DNA from: Euryarchaeota archaeon UBA171
GTDB lineage: Archaea; Thermoplasmatota; Poseidoniia; Poseidoniales; Thalassarchaeaceae
Assembly (NCBI GenBank): GCA_002497295.1
Contig: DANO01000018.1
Span: forward strand, 24,042-88,041
Length of the DNA: 64,000 nt
Direction: 5' to 3'
Positions 35,959-44,935 of the stretch are shown piece after piece. The translations under genes were made by a program, and so were the position numbers. The notes beneath the pieces are model-generated. The model ran no database searches and was not told the DNA's origin. It was given only the letters and a program-made list of their open reading frames with translations. Each line of letters begins with the position of its first letter. Position 1 is the stretch's first letter.

Positions 35959-37407
35959 TTAGCGTTTTACACAGACGTTAAGCGTCTCAGAGAAGAATCC
36001 TAGGCTCCATCTTCCGCCTTCTCGTCCAACTCCGCTGTCTCCAACTCCTCCGAAGGGGGTTCGAAGATCCCTGTGGAGCCAAGTATTGACCCAGACCATT
36101 CCTGTCCGAATACCTTCAGCGACCCTAATCCCCTTCTCCAGATCTTCAGTCCAAACGCTTCCAGCTAAACCGTAGCGTGTGCCATTGGCAATCTCAATGG
36201 CCTCTTCCTCGGTCTTGAATCGATGTACTGTGACGACGGGGCCGAAGATTTCCTCCGTGGAGCATCGTGAATCGGGAGATAGGCCCCCAATCACCGTCGG
36301 AGCCATCCAATAACCGCCTTCCAGATCTCTAGATAGGGATGATTGGATTTCCATATCGTCCCCTCCGGTGAGAAAATGCCCTCCCTCATCCTTTGCGATA
36401 GAGACGTACTCCTTGACTTTCTTCAGATGACCTGAGGAGATGAGGGCTCCAAGTTGCGTAGAATCCTCAGAAGGATCACCGATTTTCAAAGACTCAACAG
36501 AATCGATAAAGCCCTCTACAAACTCGTCATAAATTGAGTCTTGAACAAGAATTCTGGAGCCACAAAGACATATCTGGCCTTGATTCAGGAATGCCGCCCT
36601 GCCGACACCCTCTATCGTTTTGTTGAGGTCACAGTCCGCAAATACAATGCTTGAATTCTTGCCTCCAAGCTCCAGACTTATCTTCTTGAAATGAGGGGCT
36701 GCGGATGCAGCAACTTTGGCACCTGTTGACGTGCCCCCTGTAAAGGAGACAAGATCCACATCACTATGAGATACCAAACAACTGCCTGCCCCCCCTCCGT
36801 CTCCGTGAACCAAGTTGACCACTCCTGGCGGAAGTCCGACTTTGTCGATAACCTCCATGAGGAGATTCGCCGTCATGGGAGTCATCTCGCTGGGTTTGCA
36901 TACCACTGTATTCCCCATGCCTATGGCCGGAGCAACTTTCCATGATAGCAAGTATAGTGGCAGATTCCAAGGGGTGATCAATGCCCCCACGCCAACAGGC
37001 CTGTAGGTTACGAAATTGTCCGCATCAGCCATTTCGAAAACTTCTCCACGATGGGTCCTAATCATTTCAGCAAAGAATCTGAAATTGGCTACCGATCTAT
37101 TTGCATCAACCGCTCTTGCCAGCGATATTGGTTTTCCTGTATCCCTGCTCTCCAGGGACGCTATGTCCTCGTATCTGGATTCCAACTCATCTGCTATGAT
37201 GTCCAGCCACCCTGCTCTTTCCGAATGACTCAGGCCCCCCCACTCTGACTGAGCCTTCCTTGCTGCAAGGATCGCTGAGTCTACATCTGAAGGCGATGAA
37301 AGGGGGACTCTAGCAAATTGCTTTCCGGTAGCAGGCTCAACAACATCGAGCCATTGTTCCCCTGTATGTGCCTGAAAATTACCGTCGATATAATTCATCA
37401 GATCCAT
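35959..37407 (-). CDS. ALDH8-like aldehyde dehydrogenase (2-aminomuconic/2-hydroxymuconic semialdehyde type)
   Basis: An NAD-dependent aldehyde dehydrogenase with all key residues: Asn147 in 'PWNLPLYLLSWKVAP', Glu246 in 'LELGGKN' and nucleophile Cys280 in 'NQGQICLCGSR'. The 'RSVANFRFFA' segment, the 'QICLC' sequence and the C-terminal 'GREGGRWSLGFFSE' are those of the ALDH8/2-aminomuconic and 2-hydroxymuconic semialdehyde group, based on recalled family sequences. 482 residues is the usual length. It is the last gene of a six-gene minus-strand operon and shares its start with the stop of the asparaginase-II-like gene (TGATG). The true substrate is probably an intermediate made by the upstream genes. 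Confidence 0.9.
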   Translation of the reverse strand: MDLMNYIDGNFQAHTGEQWLDVVEPATGKQFARVPLSSPSDVDSAILAARKAQSEWGGLSHSERAGWLDIIADELESRYEDIASLESRDTGKPISLARAVDANRSVANFRFFAEMIRTHRGEVFEMADADNFVTYRPVGVGALITPWNLPLYLLSWKVAPAIGMGNTVVCKPSEMTPMTANLLMEVIDKVGLPPGVVNLVHGDGGGAGSCLVSHSDVDLVSFTGGTSTGAKVAASAAPHFKKISLELGGKNSSIVFADCDLNKTIEGVGRAAFLNQGQICLCGSRILVQDSIYDEFVEGFIDSVESLKIGDPSEDSTQLGALISSGHLKKVKEYVSIAKDEGGHFLTGGDDMEIQSSLSRDLEGGYWMAPTVIGGLSPDSRCSTEEIFGPVVTVHRFKTEEEAIEIANGTRYGLAGSVWTEDLEKGIRVAEGIRTGMVWVNTWLHRDLRTPFGGVGDSGVGREGGRWSLGFFSETLNVCVKR

Positions 37408-38588
37408 CAGGAATCACCGATTCCCTCGTTAGAGAATGGATCAGACCTGGTCATCGCAGAGGTGTAATCTTTCCAATCCATGGAAAATCTGTCTCTGTCC
37501 GGGTCCCATTCATCCCATGTGACGATTGACTCCAACGCTGAGGAGTATTTCTCGGGAACTATACCCGGCACAATGAATGCCTTCTGGCGATGAAGTGGGT
37601 ACGGATTCCTGAGATTGACCCCCAATACGCCCAATACGGCCCTCGCCACATACCAAGTCGCTTGGCTGTTCCATCCATGTGCAATTTTGATTACTATTCC
37701 AAGTCCCTTTGGCCAGTCGTCATGAATCACAGATAATCCGAGTAGCCCATCTGCTCCTTCTTTTGCTACAATACGCCCGTCACCAGCCTTCAGGCAAGTC
37801 GAGTCCAATCTGTTGAAACCACCGACTAGATCCGGATTACGATTCATCGCCTCCCATATCCAGTCATCATTGCGTCTAGCAACTAGATTTGCGAACATCA
37901 AGGCCAATTCGTTTACTGTATTGGAAACTGTGGGAAACCCGCATCCATCTTTCGCCACTCTGAGGGGCTCCCAATTTGGCTTATTCATATATTCTCGAAG
38001 AACATCCAAATACAACGGAAACCAATCTGAACTAGGTAAAGTGTAACCAGCTCTACTCATGCCCATGAGCCTCATTCCTTTGAGGATAGCAGCGTGCTCT
38101 CCTGAGCACGTGTGGAACCATCTTCTTGGCCTCCTTACCTGGCGTCCGAATTGTATCAATGGTACGTCCAAGGGGCATTGCATCAATCCCCACTCAGATT
38201 CAGTAAGCAAAGACTGAGCGGCTGCAACGTGTTCAGTATCTCCATTATGCGAGGAGCAAGAGATGGCCTTCTGCTTCCAATCCAAGTCTTTCAGGACCTC
38301 AACAAAAGGCTTCATCATCAGGGGCTTCATCATAGAGCGGCCATAGACCAAGACATTTCCTCCAAAAGAGTGGATTATTTCATCCCCATGCGCCCATGCT
38401 ACCGCGCCATGAATTGTATTCTCTGAAACATCCATCCGCCTAAAATCAACGAGAGGCTCCCATTCCACATCTCGTCCAGTGGGTATGTTCTCGAATTTTT
38501 CTCCAAGAGGAGTCGTCGGATACACCGCCGAACCAGGCCTTCCAGCCGACACGGAGGAAGGTCGGTCATTCGGATTAATTTCCTTCAC
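37407..38588 (-). CDS. Asparaginase II family protein
   Basis: This belongs to the asparaginase II family (PF06089 type), distinct from bacterial AnsA/B and from the Ntn asparaginases. Conserved stretches are 'GRDVEWEPLVDFRR', 'ISCSSHNGDTEHV', 'HTCSGEHAAILKG' where typical members have CSGKHAGML, 'DGCGFPTVSN' and 'KEGADGLLGLS'. The catalytic Lys of CSGK is Glu here, so asparagine hydrolysis may be lost or changed. The start is GTG 38588, overlapping the flavin monooxygenase stop by 4 bases. Within this operon a role on another amide or lactam is likely, but nothing in the sequence identifies it. Confidence 0.8.
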   Translation of the reverse strand: MKEINPNDRPSSVSAGRPGSAVYPTTPLGEKFENIPTGRDVEWEPLVDFRRMDVSENTIHGAVAWAHGDEIIHSFGGNVLVYGRSMMKPLMMKPFVEVLKDLDWKQKAISCSSHNGDTEHVAAAQSLLTESEWGLMQCPLDVPLIQFGRQVRRPRRWFHTCSGEHAAILKGMRLMGMSRAGYTLPSSDWFPLYLDVLREYMNKPNWEPLRVAKDGCGFPTVSNTVNELALMFANLVARRNDDWIWEAMNRNPDLVGGFNRLDSTCLKAGDGRIVAKEGADGLLGLSVIHDDWPKGLGIVIKIAHGWNSQATWYVARAVLGVLGVNLRNPYPLHRQKAFIVPGIVPEKYSSALESIVTWDEWDPDRDRFSMDWKDYTSAMTRSDPFSNEGIGDS

Positions 38589-39844
38589 CTTTCAACACCC
38601 CTATTCACGAGGGGGACGACCTTTGTCATGAATGCCTCCATGTTACGCTTCACACGTTCGTTGTCGTGATTGAAAAAGTCGAACCAGCACATTATCCGAT
38701 CATCAGGATGAAATCTTTCGATCAGTTGCTGGGCTACTTCGTCCACATTCCCGATGACTGCATTGTCAACCGCCTTTTCCACTTTACCCGGATCGATGGT
38801 CCCCTCCAAGGCATTCCAATAAGTCGAAATCGACGACTTAGATTCCTCTAAAGCATGCTCGGACCGCTCCACATTCGAGAGCCCATCTTCATCATTGAGA
38901 AAAACCATCACGGTTCGAGGCATCATTGAACGACTCCAAACTCCTCCGTCTCTATGGTAGCACTTTCGCATACGCTCATGCGTAGCTTCAATGATATCTG
39001 GCGGGGTTATGCTCAGGTTGAATACTTGTACTGGACGCCATTTATTGACTTCAACTTGAAGATGCTTATCATGGCTGCCAAGAACGAGATTCAAGAGATC
39101 TCTTCGCCATTCCTTAGGTATCGTGGCGATGGACTCAAACTCGTAGCGGCGGGGAATGACGACTTCATCTGGAGAAGTCGAGAGCCCCCATTCTAAGACT
39201 GCTGACTCTTGGACACCCGCCCAATCTTCATCACTTCTGAAATTGTCGCGTGTGAGCCTGGTTTCTCTTATCATGGACGAATCAATCACTTCACCTGACA
39301 GGAGTCTAAGGAAAATTTCGCTTGCCTCGGCAAATACCTGGCCACGTAATGCCGGCCATGCAGCCTCTTCAACAGGGTCCCTCGGAACGATCCCATACGG
39401 TCGTGCCATGAATTCAAAACGACCTGCAGAGAATCCGATATGAAGACGACGTGTCTCATCTGGATTCACGCCGTGGATTGCGAGGAATGCGCCAACTCGT
39501 TCAGCTTGAGCGATTGGCCCCCCCGATGCGAGTATCGACATCACCGCGCTCCCTACCTCCATACGTTTTGTCCGAGCCATGACAGCTGCAGCGATTTGGA
39601 AGAAGTCGGTGCACAAGCCAACTTCACCGGGATAGTGGGGGACCACTGGGTTCGCATTGCTTTTCTGAACTTCCGTAGAGAGATGGGCTTGAGCAACCCA
39701 TCCAACGTCAAATCCAAGATCGTCCGCCTTCTCAGCCTGGTCTAAGAAATTGGAGAACATCTCCCTCTCACTGGGCTTGTAGCCGGTTGAATCCGGCGTC
39801 TGCGAGACCGAGAAGAAAATATCGAATTCCATACCATTACCCAT
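38585..39844 (-). CDS. Luciferase-like flavin-dependent monooxygenase
   Basis: A TIM-barrel LLM-class oxidoreductase that uses reduced flavin and oxygen. The N-terminus 'FDIFFSVSQTP' and 'AEKADDLGFDVGWVAQAHL' form the first beta-alpha units. 'RTKRMEVGSAVMSILASGGPI' is the flavin-binding core seen in bacterial luciferase relatives. At 419 residues it is longer than typical (about 340), with a C-terminal part that includes 'DNAVIGNVDEVAQQLIERF', the family's 'vGtPeev...l' end. No reductase partner is adjacent. The ATG at 39844 touches the SDR stop; MEFDIFF at 39832 is an alternative start. It ends with a GTGA overlap onto the next gene. Confidence 0.87.
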   Translation of the reverse strand: MGNGMEFDIFFSVSQTPDSTGYKPSEREMFSNFLDQAEKADDLGFDVGWVAQAHLSTEVQKSNANPVVPHYPGEVGLCTDFFQIAAAVMARTKRMEVGSAVMSILASGGPIAQAERVGAFLAIHGVNPDETRRLHIGFSAGRFEFMARPYGIVPRDPVEEAAWPALRGQVFAEASEIFLRLLSGEVIDSSMIRETRLTRDNFRSDEDWAGVQESAVLEWGLSTSPDEVVIPRRYEFESIATIPKEWRRDLLNLVLGSHDKHLQVEVNKWRPVQVFNLSITPPDIIEATHERMRKCYHRDGGVWSRSMMPRTVMVFLNDEDGLSNVERSEHALEESKSSISTYWNALEGTIDPGKVEKAVDNAVIGNVDEVAQQLIERFHPDDRIMCWFDFFNHDNERVKRNMEAFMTKVVPLVNRGVER

Positions 39845-40653
39845 CAGATAGAGCGCATTCGCCCGCCATCTACAGCCAGACTAACTCCGCGTATAGCCCC
39901 GCTTGAAGGAAGACACATCCAAACCACTGCTGAAGCAGTTTCCAGCGGATCAACAAGTCTGCCAATGGGTGCTTGATTTCGCCAATCATCGTATATTTCT
40001 TCCACGCTCATGCCCGTTCGCTCACTCTTAGACTTGGACAAGGATACAAGACGATCAGTGTCTGTATACCCCGGAAGTATGTTGTTTATCGTTATGCAAG
40101 GAGCCAATTCTTTGGAAAGAGACTTGCTCCATGAGGCCATCGCCCCCCTCAAAGTATTCGATAGGCCGATTCCTTCCACAGGTTCACGGACTGACGTAGA
40201 AATAATATTGACAATCCTTCCACTACCAAATTCTTCCATTCCCGGTGCGAGACTCCTGACCAATATGTGCGATGCATGTAGATGGCGTTTGAAGGGTCCA
40301 TCGAAGTCTTCCAGATCATTTTGAAGAAGTGGGCTGCGGGGTGGTCCGCCTGCGTTATTGATCAAAATCGTAATTTCCTGATTGACTAATGATTCCGCAA
40401 TCATACGAACAGCATCCGTATCCTCAAGATCCAGGACTAAGGCTTCATGCCCAGAACCATGCATCTCCGAAACCAGATCATCGAGCATCTCTTTGTTGCG
40501 GGCACAGGCAACCACTCTAGCCCCTGCCCTGGCAAGGAGTAACGCGGTGGACCGACCGATTCCACGCGAGGCGCCACAGACCAACGCAGTCTTTCCATTA
40601 AGCACGTTCTCTGAGAAAGGAAAATCTTCACCTAATATATCATCCATCGACAT
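39844..40653 (-). CDS. SDR family oxidoreductase with altered active site
   Basis: A Rossmann-fold short-chain dehydrogenase. The cofactor site is 'ALVCGASRGIGRSTALLLAR' (TGxxxGxG type) and the core Asn is in 'ILINNAGG'. 'GRIVNIISTSV' is the strand before the active site, and the C-terminal 'AVDGGRMRS' is standard. Where classical members have YxxxK, this protein aligns as SNTLR ('GIGLSNTLRGAMASW'), so the catalytic Tyr is Ser and the Lys is Arg. Such Tyr-less SDRs form a known subgroup near FabG, and some are binding proteins or use other residues. It starts 5 bases after the formyltransferase stop and its own stop touches the next start. The reaction is undetermined. Confidence 0.87.
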   Translation of the reverse strand: MSMDDILGEDFPFSENVLNGKTALVCGASRGIGRSTALLLARAGARVVACARNKEMLDDLVSEMHGSGHEALVLDLEDTDAVRMIAESLVNQEITILINNAGGPPRSPLLQNDLEDFDGPFKRHLHASHILVRSLAPGMEEFGSGRIVNIISTSVREPVEGIGLSNTLRGAMASWSKSLSKELAPCITINNILPGYTDTDRLVSLSKSKSERTGMSVEEIYDDWRNQAPIGRLVDPLETASAVVWMCLPSSGAIRGVSLAVDGGRMRSI

Positions 40654-40658
40654 TTCAC

Positions 40659-41441
40659 CTAATCCACGTAATGCGCATATGTTTGCTCACTTAGCTTCTG
40701 ATATACGACTTCTAGAATTTCTTCTGAGGCGTTTCGGAAGGTAGGGTGGCTACCCTCTCCCTGTGGCCGACGCATTTCACCCCATCGCCCTTCCACATAT
40801 GCAATCAGGGCTTCTTTCATGAGAACTCCAGATAGAACAAGCGTTTCATAGCACAAATCTTCGTAAGTCATCCCTCTTTTTACAGGTACTTCTCTTCTCA
40901 AAAGTAAGTCGCCAGTGTCGACTCCATTGTCGCAGAAATGAGTTGAGGAACCTATTGGTATGTCGTGGTAAACAGACCAAGCAGGAGAAGCCGAACCTCT
41001 GCACTCCGGGAGTAATCCAGGATGTGAATTAAGAACGCCGTCTTTGGGGAAATCCAAGATATCTCCCCTGATTATCCTGGTCCCGCCGAAGACAATCAGA
41101 TCGAGATCGAAATCCTCTATGTGAGGCATCACATTAGGGCTGTCGTGCTTTTCCACTTCGATATGCGGTACAACGAAACCATCCTCAGAAAGCCTGGCGA
41201 TCTGACTCTCAATGGTAGGAGCGACTGGATTGCCCTCAATCCTCTTGAGAAATTTCTCGCGCTCTTCATCGCCGATACCCGAGTCCTCTGATATTATTAT
41301 CGAGGGGATGAAATTCTTTGACAGTAACTGACTCAACATCTCCCTACCATAGGGATGCTCCTTGAGCAGGAGAAAGGCGAATTCTGGCGTCGAACTAGGT
41401 GGCATGTTACGCTCTCCTGAGGAGTCATTGATACCCATCAT
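40659..41441 (-). CDS. Formyltransferase-domain protein
   Basis: A 260-residue protein with the formyl-transferase fold that uses 10-formyltetrahydrofolate. Catalytic residues are present: Asn-x-His in 'LNSHPGLLPECRG' and Asp in 'DNGVDTGDLL'. The N-terminal part has 'FAFLLLKEHPYGREMLSQL', a Rossmann-like opening. It lacks the C-terminal domain of methionyl-tRNA formyltransferase, and archaea do not formylate initiator Met, so a small-molecule substrate (amine or amino sugar) is more likely. A membrane protein gene overlaps its start by 17 bases, and the SDR follows 5 bases after its end. Two Met codons begin the frame. Confidence 0.85.
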   Translation of the reverse strand: MMGINDSSGERNMPPSSTPEFAFLLLKEHPYGREMLSQLLSKNFIPSIIISEDSGIGDEEREKFLKRIEGNPVAPTIESQIARLSEDGFVVPHIEVEKHDSPNVMPHIEDFDLDLIVFGGTRIIRGDILDFPKDGVLNSHPGLLPECRGSASPAWSVYHDIPIGSSTHFCDNGVDTGDLLLRREVPVKRGMTYEDLCYETLVLSGVLMKEALIAYVEGRWGEMRRPQGEGSHPTFRNASEEILEVVYQKLSEQTYAHYVD

Positions 41442-41688
41442 TTTCGGTCATATCAGGTTTCCACCATTCAATTGCCTCGGGTTCGCCCGCCTCATCAATC
41501 GCTAGATGGCGCCCTCTTTCATGCAGAATGACCCCCACTATCACCGGCGAGAGCGGGAATAAAACCACGTAGAGTAACATCGTGATGAAGAAGAACAAAC
41601 CTGTGTCGAATATCTCACTCATTGCAATACCAAATGGTATGAATCCGATAAAGAGAATCGCCGGTACCCCGAGCATCAGCCATCTCAT
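41425..41688 (-). CDS. Small two-helix membrane protein, first gene of the operon
   Basis: An 87-residue protein with two hydrophobic helices, about residues 4-23 and 29-53, and a charged C-terminal tail ('HERGRHLAIDEAGEPEAIEWW'). It starts at ATG 41688, 52 bases from the divergent acyltransferase, and overlaps the formyltransferase start by 17 bases. No known family is recognised. Its position as the first gene of the operon suggests it is coexpressed with the enzymes that follow, perhaps as a membrane partner. Confidence 0.65.
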   Translation of the reverse strand: MRWLMLGVPAILFIGFIPFGIAMSEIFDTGLFFFITMLLYVVLFPLSPVIVGVILHERGRHLAIDEAGEPEAIEWWKPDMTENDGYQ

Positions 41689-41740
41689 AAACTAGCAATC
41701 GTAACAAACTACTAATGTAAATTTCCAGCATTAGACAATC

Positions 41741-43018
41741 GTGACCGATCAGAGAAGATATGACATCGATTGGCTCAGAGTCATTTTGTTTGGTCTTTTG
41801 ATACCCTTCCATGTGGCCATAGGTGTGTATTGGTCCACATATGGAACTGAAATAAATCCGAATGTCGGAGAAATCGAAGAGCAAGATCGTTTAGAGTTCG
41901 CAGAAGCGAATAATGACTACAGTGCAGAGTCTGTTACCATGGAGAGCATGATACTCCATTGGATGCACCAATGGAGGCTTGCAGCACTGTTCATGATTTC
42001 GGGGATGGGGACCGCTTTCGCATTTCGGAGGAGGGTCTGGAAGACCTTCCTAAAGGAGAGAGTCAAACGTCTGCTCATCCCAATGTTCTTTGGAGCTTGG
42101 ACTATGGGCTTCGCAGGACAACTAATCACCGGTGAAATCGATCTTAACTTGTCAGAAATGACCTCAGCTTTCCTCTTCGGCATAGTCTGGCGTTCGCTTT
42201 CCTTTTGGATCCCCGTCTTTGGAAAGTTAATTGCACTCGGTCATCTGTGGTTCCTGTGGAATCTTTTCCTCTACTCTCTGATCATGATCCCGGTTTTCAA
42301 CTCAGTTCGAAATAACCCGGGAGGGCTACCTTCAAGGGCAATAAGGGCCATATTTTCCATAAAATTCAGTATTGGACCACTCTTGCTGATGCCTCTTATT
42401 TTGACGATATCAGAGATTGTATTCAAGCCCTTTTTCCCAGGTTTCATTGGAGTTGCATACGAGTGGTTTTGGTTCTTCATATTCTTCGCAATTGGATTCT
42501 CATGCATCGTTGCCAAGAAGGAATGGTACGAATTTCTCGAGACTCGAAGGACCCTCATAACTGTTCTAGCTTTACTCTGGACTCTTGCTTTCATATGGAT
42601 TCGCCTTGAACAACATTCCACTGGAATCGCGTATGTCGATGGCGGCTGGTTGCTTGAGGAGCCACACATTCTCCACGATTCCACGACATTGGCTGCCTGC
42701 GTGATTCACAGTTTCCATGCATGGTTTTGGTGTCTTGCCGTGTTCGCTTGGGGCGCCCATCTGTTAAATCGATCTAGTTTGCGATTGTCGTATCTTAATC
42801 AGGGGGTCTATCCGTTCTACATTGTGCACATGCCCCTCGTATTCGCAGGCCTCCGAATATCGTCTGAACTGGGGCTCCGAGATATGTCCGCAGTCTTAGT
42901 AGCCACTGTATTCACGGTCTTCACTTGTTGGATATTCTTTGAGATTGTAAGAATCTCACGCTACTCAAGATTCCTCTTTGGCATCAAGGATAAGAAAACT
43001 CAATCCAGCGCACCATAA
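41741..43018 (+). CDS. Acyltransferase-3 family membrane protein
   Basis: A polytopic O-acyltransferase of the OafA/OpgC type with about ten hydrophobic helices. The start 'RRYDIDWLRVILFGLLIPFH' is the family's signature opening ('R..yDidwLRv.l...i..fH'), with the probable catalytic His in the first helix. 'FGKLIALGHLWFLWNLFLYSL' is the second conserved stretch ('hLWFL'). Such proteins move acyl groups onto sugars or lipids across the membrane. The start is GTG at 41741 and no ATG fits better. It is divergent from the six-gene operon and may or may not be functionally tied to it. Confidence 0.87.
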   Translation: MTDQRRYDIDWLRVILFGLLIPFHVAIGVYWSTYGTEINPNVGEIEEQDRLEFAEANNDYSAESVTMESMILHWMHQWRLAALFMISGMGTAFAFRRRVWKTFLKERVKRLLIPMFFGAWTMGFAGQLITGEIDLNLSEMTSAFLFGIVWRSLSFWIPVFGKLIALGHLWFLWNLFLYSLIMIPVFNSVRNNPGGLPSRAIRAIFSIKFSIGPLLLMPLILTISEIVFKPFFPGFIGVAYEWFWFFIFFAIGFSCIVAKKEWYEFLETRRTLITVLALLWTLAFIWIRLEQHSTGIAYVDGGWLLEEPHILHDSTTLAACVIHSFHAWFWCLAVFAWGAHLLNRSSLRLSYLNQGVYPFYIVHMPLVFAGLRISSELGLRDMSAVLVATVFTVFTCWIFFEIVRISRYSRFLFGIKDKKTQSSAP

Positions 43019-43075
43019 TCGAGACCCACATTAGTGGTGGCAAGGCTTGATATCTCATATTAATGTCAGAATGAT

Positions 43076-43438
43076 ATGGATCCTTCAATCAATGTCCTTG
43101 GAACCACGTTGAAGACCTGTAACGCAGATCCGCTTACTGGGTGGTTCAGAGATGGTTGTTGCAATACCGATTCAGGAGACAGAGGGATCCACACGGTGTG
43201 TGTTGTGGTCGATGAGGCGTTCCTGACGTTCAGTGCAAGCGCAGGGAACGATTTGACGACTCCGAGACCAGATATGCAATTCCCTGGCCTAAAACCAGGG
43301 GATAGATGGTGCCTTTGTGCAAAAAGGTGGAAACAGGCACTCAGTGAGGGCTGCGCCCCTCCTGTGGATTTGGAGGCTACACACCGCAAGACCCTCGATA
43401 TAGTCGATCTATCCGTTTTGGAGATGCATGCTCTTTGA
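43076..43438 (+). CDS. DUF2237 family protein
   Basis: A 120-residue protein that carries the strongly conserved pattern of DUF2237 (COG3651) along its whole length. 'NVLGTTLKTCNADPLTGWFRDGCC' (shown here in part) is its opening. 'HTVCVVVDEAFLTFS' and 'GNDLTTP' follow, then 'FPGLKPGDRWCLCAKRW' and the end 'APPVDLEATH'. Cys residues are retained at all expected places. The biochemical role is not known. The ATG at 43076 stands 58 bases after the acyltransferase stop. The end is one base from the stop of aspS on the other strand. Confidence 0.9.
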   Translation: MDPSINVLGTTLKTCNADPLTGWFRDGCCNTDSGDRGIHTVCVVVDEAFLTFSASAGNDLTTPRPDMQFPGLKPGDRWCLCAKRWKQALSEGCAPPVDLEATHRKTLDIVDLSVLEMHAL

Positions 43439-44935
43439 TCAGGGCGTCACTCTAGATCTGTCTCTCGGGAAAAGAACCACTTCTCTAACATTGCCGGCAC
43501 CAGTCAGGACCATCAGTAGTCGAGCCACGCCAAGACCCCACCCAGCATGTGGCGGCGCGCCATATCGGAAACCGTCTGTGTAGAATGAGAAGTCATCGGG
43601 ATCAAGATCCATATCTCTAAGATTCTGCTCAAGAATTTCCACACGATGCTCTCGCTGCCCGCCGCTAGTCATCTCATCCCGGCCGTAGTTCAGATCAAAA
43701 CCACGACTTAGTTGACTGCCCGTGGATCCCATTTCCCCTTCTTTGTGGTGGATATAAAACGGTTTCATCGACATAGGCCATCGGGGGATAAAGTGGAAAC
43801 CAGGGTACTTGGAAGCAATAAGGTCGCAATGATGGCTCTCTATATCGTCGCCCCATTCGATATCTCCTCCTCCGTCTTTTACGATTTCTATGGCATCGTC
43901 GTAAGGTATTCTGGGGAATGGCAGTTCAGGGATCTCTACGATAACTGGCTCCATCCCCTGGGTGCCTCTGTAGGTATTGATGATGTCCACAAGATCTTGA
44001 TCATCAGCTGCGACCCTACTCCATATTGAATGAATCATGCGTTCTAGTACGCCCATGACATCTTCATCATCACACCATGCTGCCTCTATGTCAAAGGAGA
44101 CGAACTCATTTAGATGACGATATGTATCATGTTTTTCAGCACGGAAAGCCGGCCCTATCTCAAAGACACGCTCAAGCCCTCCCAGAACTGCTAGTTGCTT
44201 GTACAGCTGGGGAGACTGGGAAAGGTATGCAGGGGTATCGAAGTACATCATGGGAAATAGATTCGTCCCCCCCTCACTCGCGCTAGCGATTATTTTCGGG
44301 CTATTCATTTCACTGAAACCCTCTTTGATTAGATGCTCTCTTCCATATTGAAGTACCTTCGAGCGAAGCTGAAACATCGCATTTACATGTGCTCTTCTGA
44401 CATCGAGGTGGCGATTGTCCAGTCTAACGTCTAGGCCTACGTTGACATCATCAATAACCCCCACTGGAAGAGGTGCATCCGCAACAGCCAAAATTTCTGC
44501 AGAGGATACGCTTACCTCGTATTCCGGCGGAGGTGGTGAACTTCCTTCAGGAGTCTTCGGGGGTCTTTTTTTAGCCACAACTCCCGTAACTGATATTGTG
44601 GATTCTCGGCTTGAAGATTGAATTGATTCAAACACCGACTCGTCCATGGCATCCCTCTTCAGGAAAGCTTGGATTCTCCCGGTTCCATCTCGCAGCATTA
44701 CGAAGCAGACACCTCCGCGACCTCGTACAGTTTCGGCATAACCTGCGAGTGTAACTTGTGAACCAACCATGTCCCCGCCATTCGTTACAACCTGTCCGAT
44801 AGTGTGGGAACGATATGCTGTGGGCAACCACTCGCTGCTGTCTCTCATACCCCTGGCGTGTCGGGGCTGGGTTTTGAAAGATATCGGGCCATGATGCCAA
44901 ATGGTTGTACAAGCGAGACTATTCAGATTAATCAT
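43439..44935 (-). CDS. aspS: Aspartyl-tRNA synthetase (archaeal/eukaryotic type)
   Basis: A class II synthetase that charges tRNA-Asp, possibly also tRNA-Asn. The N-terminal OB-fold is about residues 30-150 ('GSQVTLAGYAETVRGRGGVCFVMLRDGTG'-type strands). Motif 2 is 'FEIGPAFRAEKHDTYRHLNEF' (in part) and motif 3 is 'GWGLGVARLLMVLTG'. 'SQLSRGFDLNYGRDEMTSGGQREHR' belongs to the Asp-binding region. The ATG at 44935 overlaps trmI as ATGA, but the first 29 residues do not look like AspRS. ATG 44848 (MRDSSEWL) gives 469 residues, close to the archaeal length of about 430-440. It is translationally coupled to trmI. Confidence 0.95.
   Translation of the reverse strand: MINLNSLACTTIWHHGPISFKTQPRHARGMRDSSEWLPTAYRSHTIGQVVTNGGDMVGSQVTLAGYAETVRGRGGVCFVMLRDGTGRIQAFLKRDAMDESVFESIQSSSRESTISVTGVVAKKRPPKTPEGSSPPPPEYEVSVSSAEILAVADAPLPVGVIDDVNVGLDVRLDNRHLDVRRAHVNAMFQLRSKVLQYGREHLIKEGFSEMNSPKIIASASEGGTNLFPMMYFDTPAYLSQSPQLYKQLAVLGGLERVFEIGPAFRAEKHDTYRHLNEFVSFDIEAAWCDDEDVMGVLERMIHSIWSRVAADDQDLVDIINTYRGTQGMEPVIVEIPELPFPRIPYDDAIEIVKDGGGDIEWGDDIESHHCDLIASKYPGFHFIPRWPMSMKPFYIHHKEGEMGSTGSQLSRGFDLNYGRDEMTSGGQREHRVEILEQNLRDMDLDPDDFSFYTDGFRYGAPPHAGWGLGVARLLMVLTGAGNVREVVLFPRDRSRVTP

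Noticed and set aside
40659..41441. Methionyl-tRNA formyltransferase for initiator tRNA
   Set aside because: The C-terminal tRNA-binding domain is missing and archaea start translation with unformylated Met.
43066..43389. 107-codon minus-strand frame
   Set aside because: It is antisense to the DUF2237 gene, whose conserved pattern fixes the plus strand as coding.
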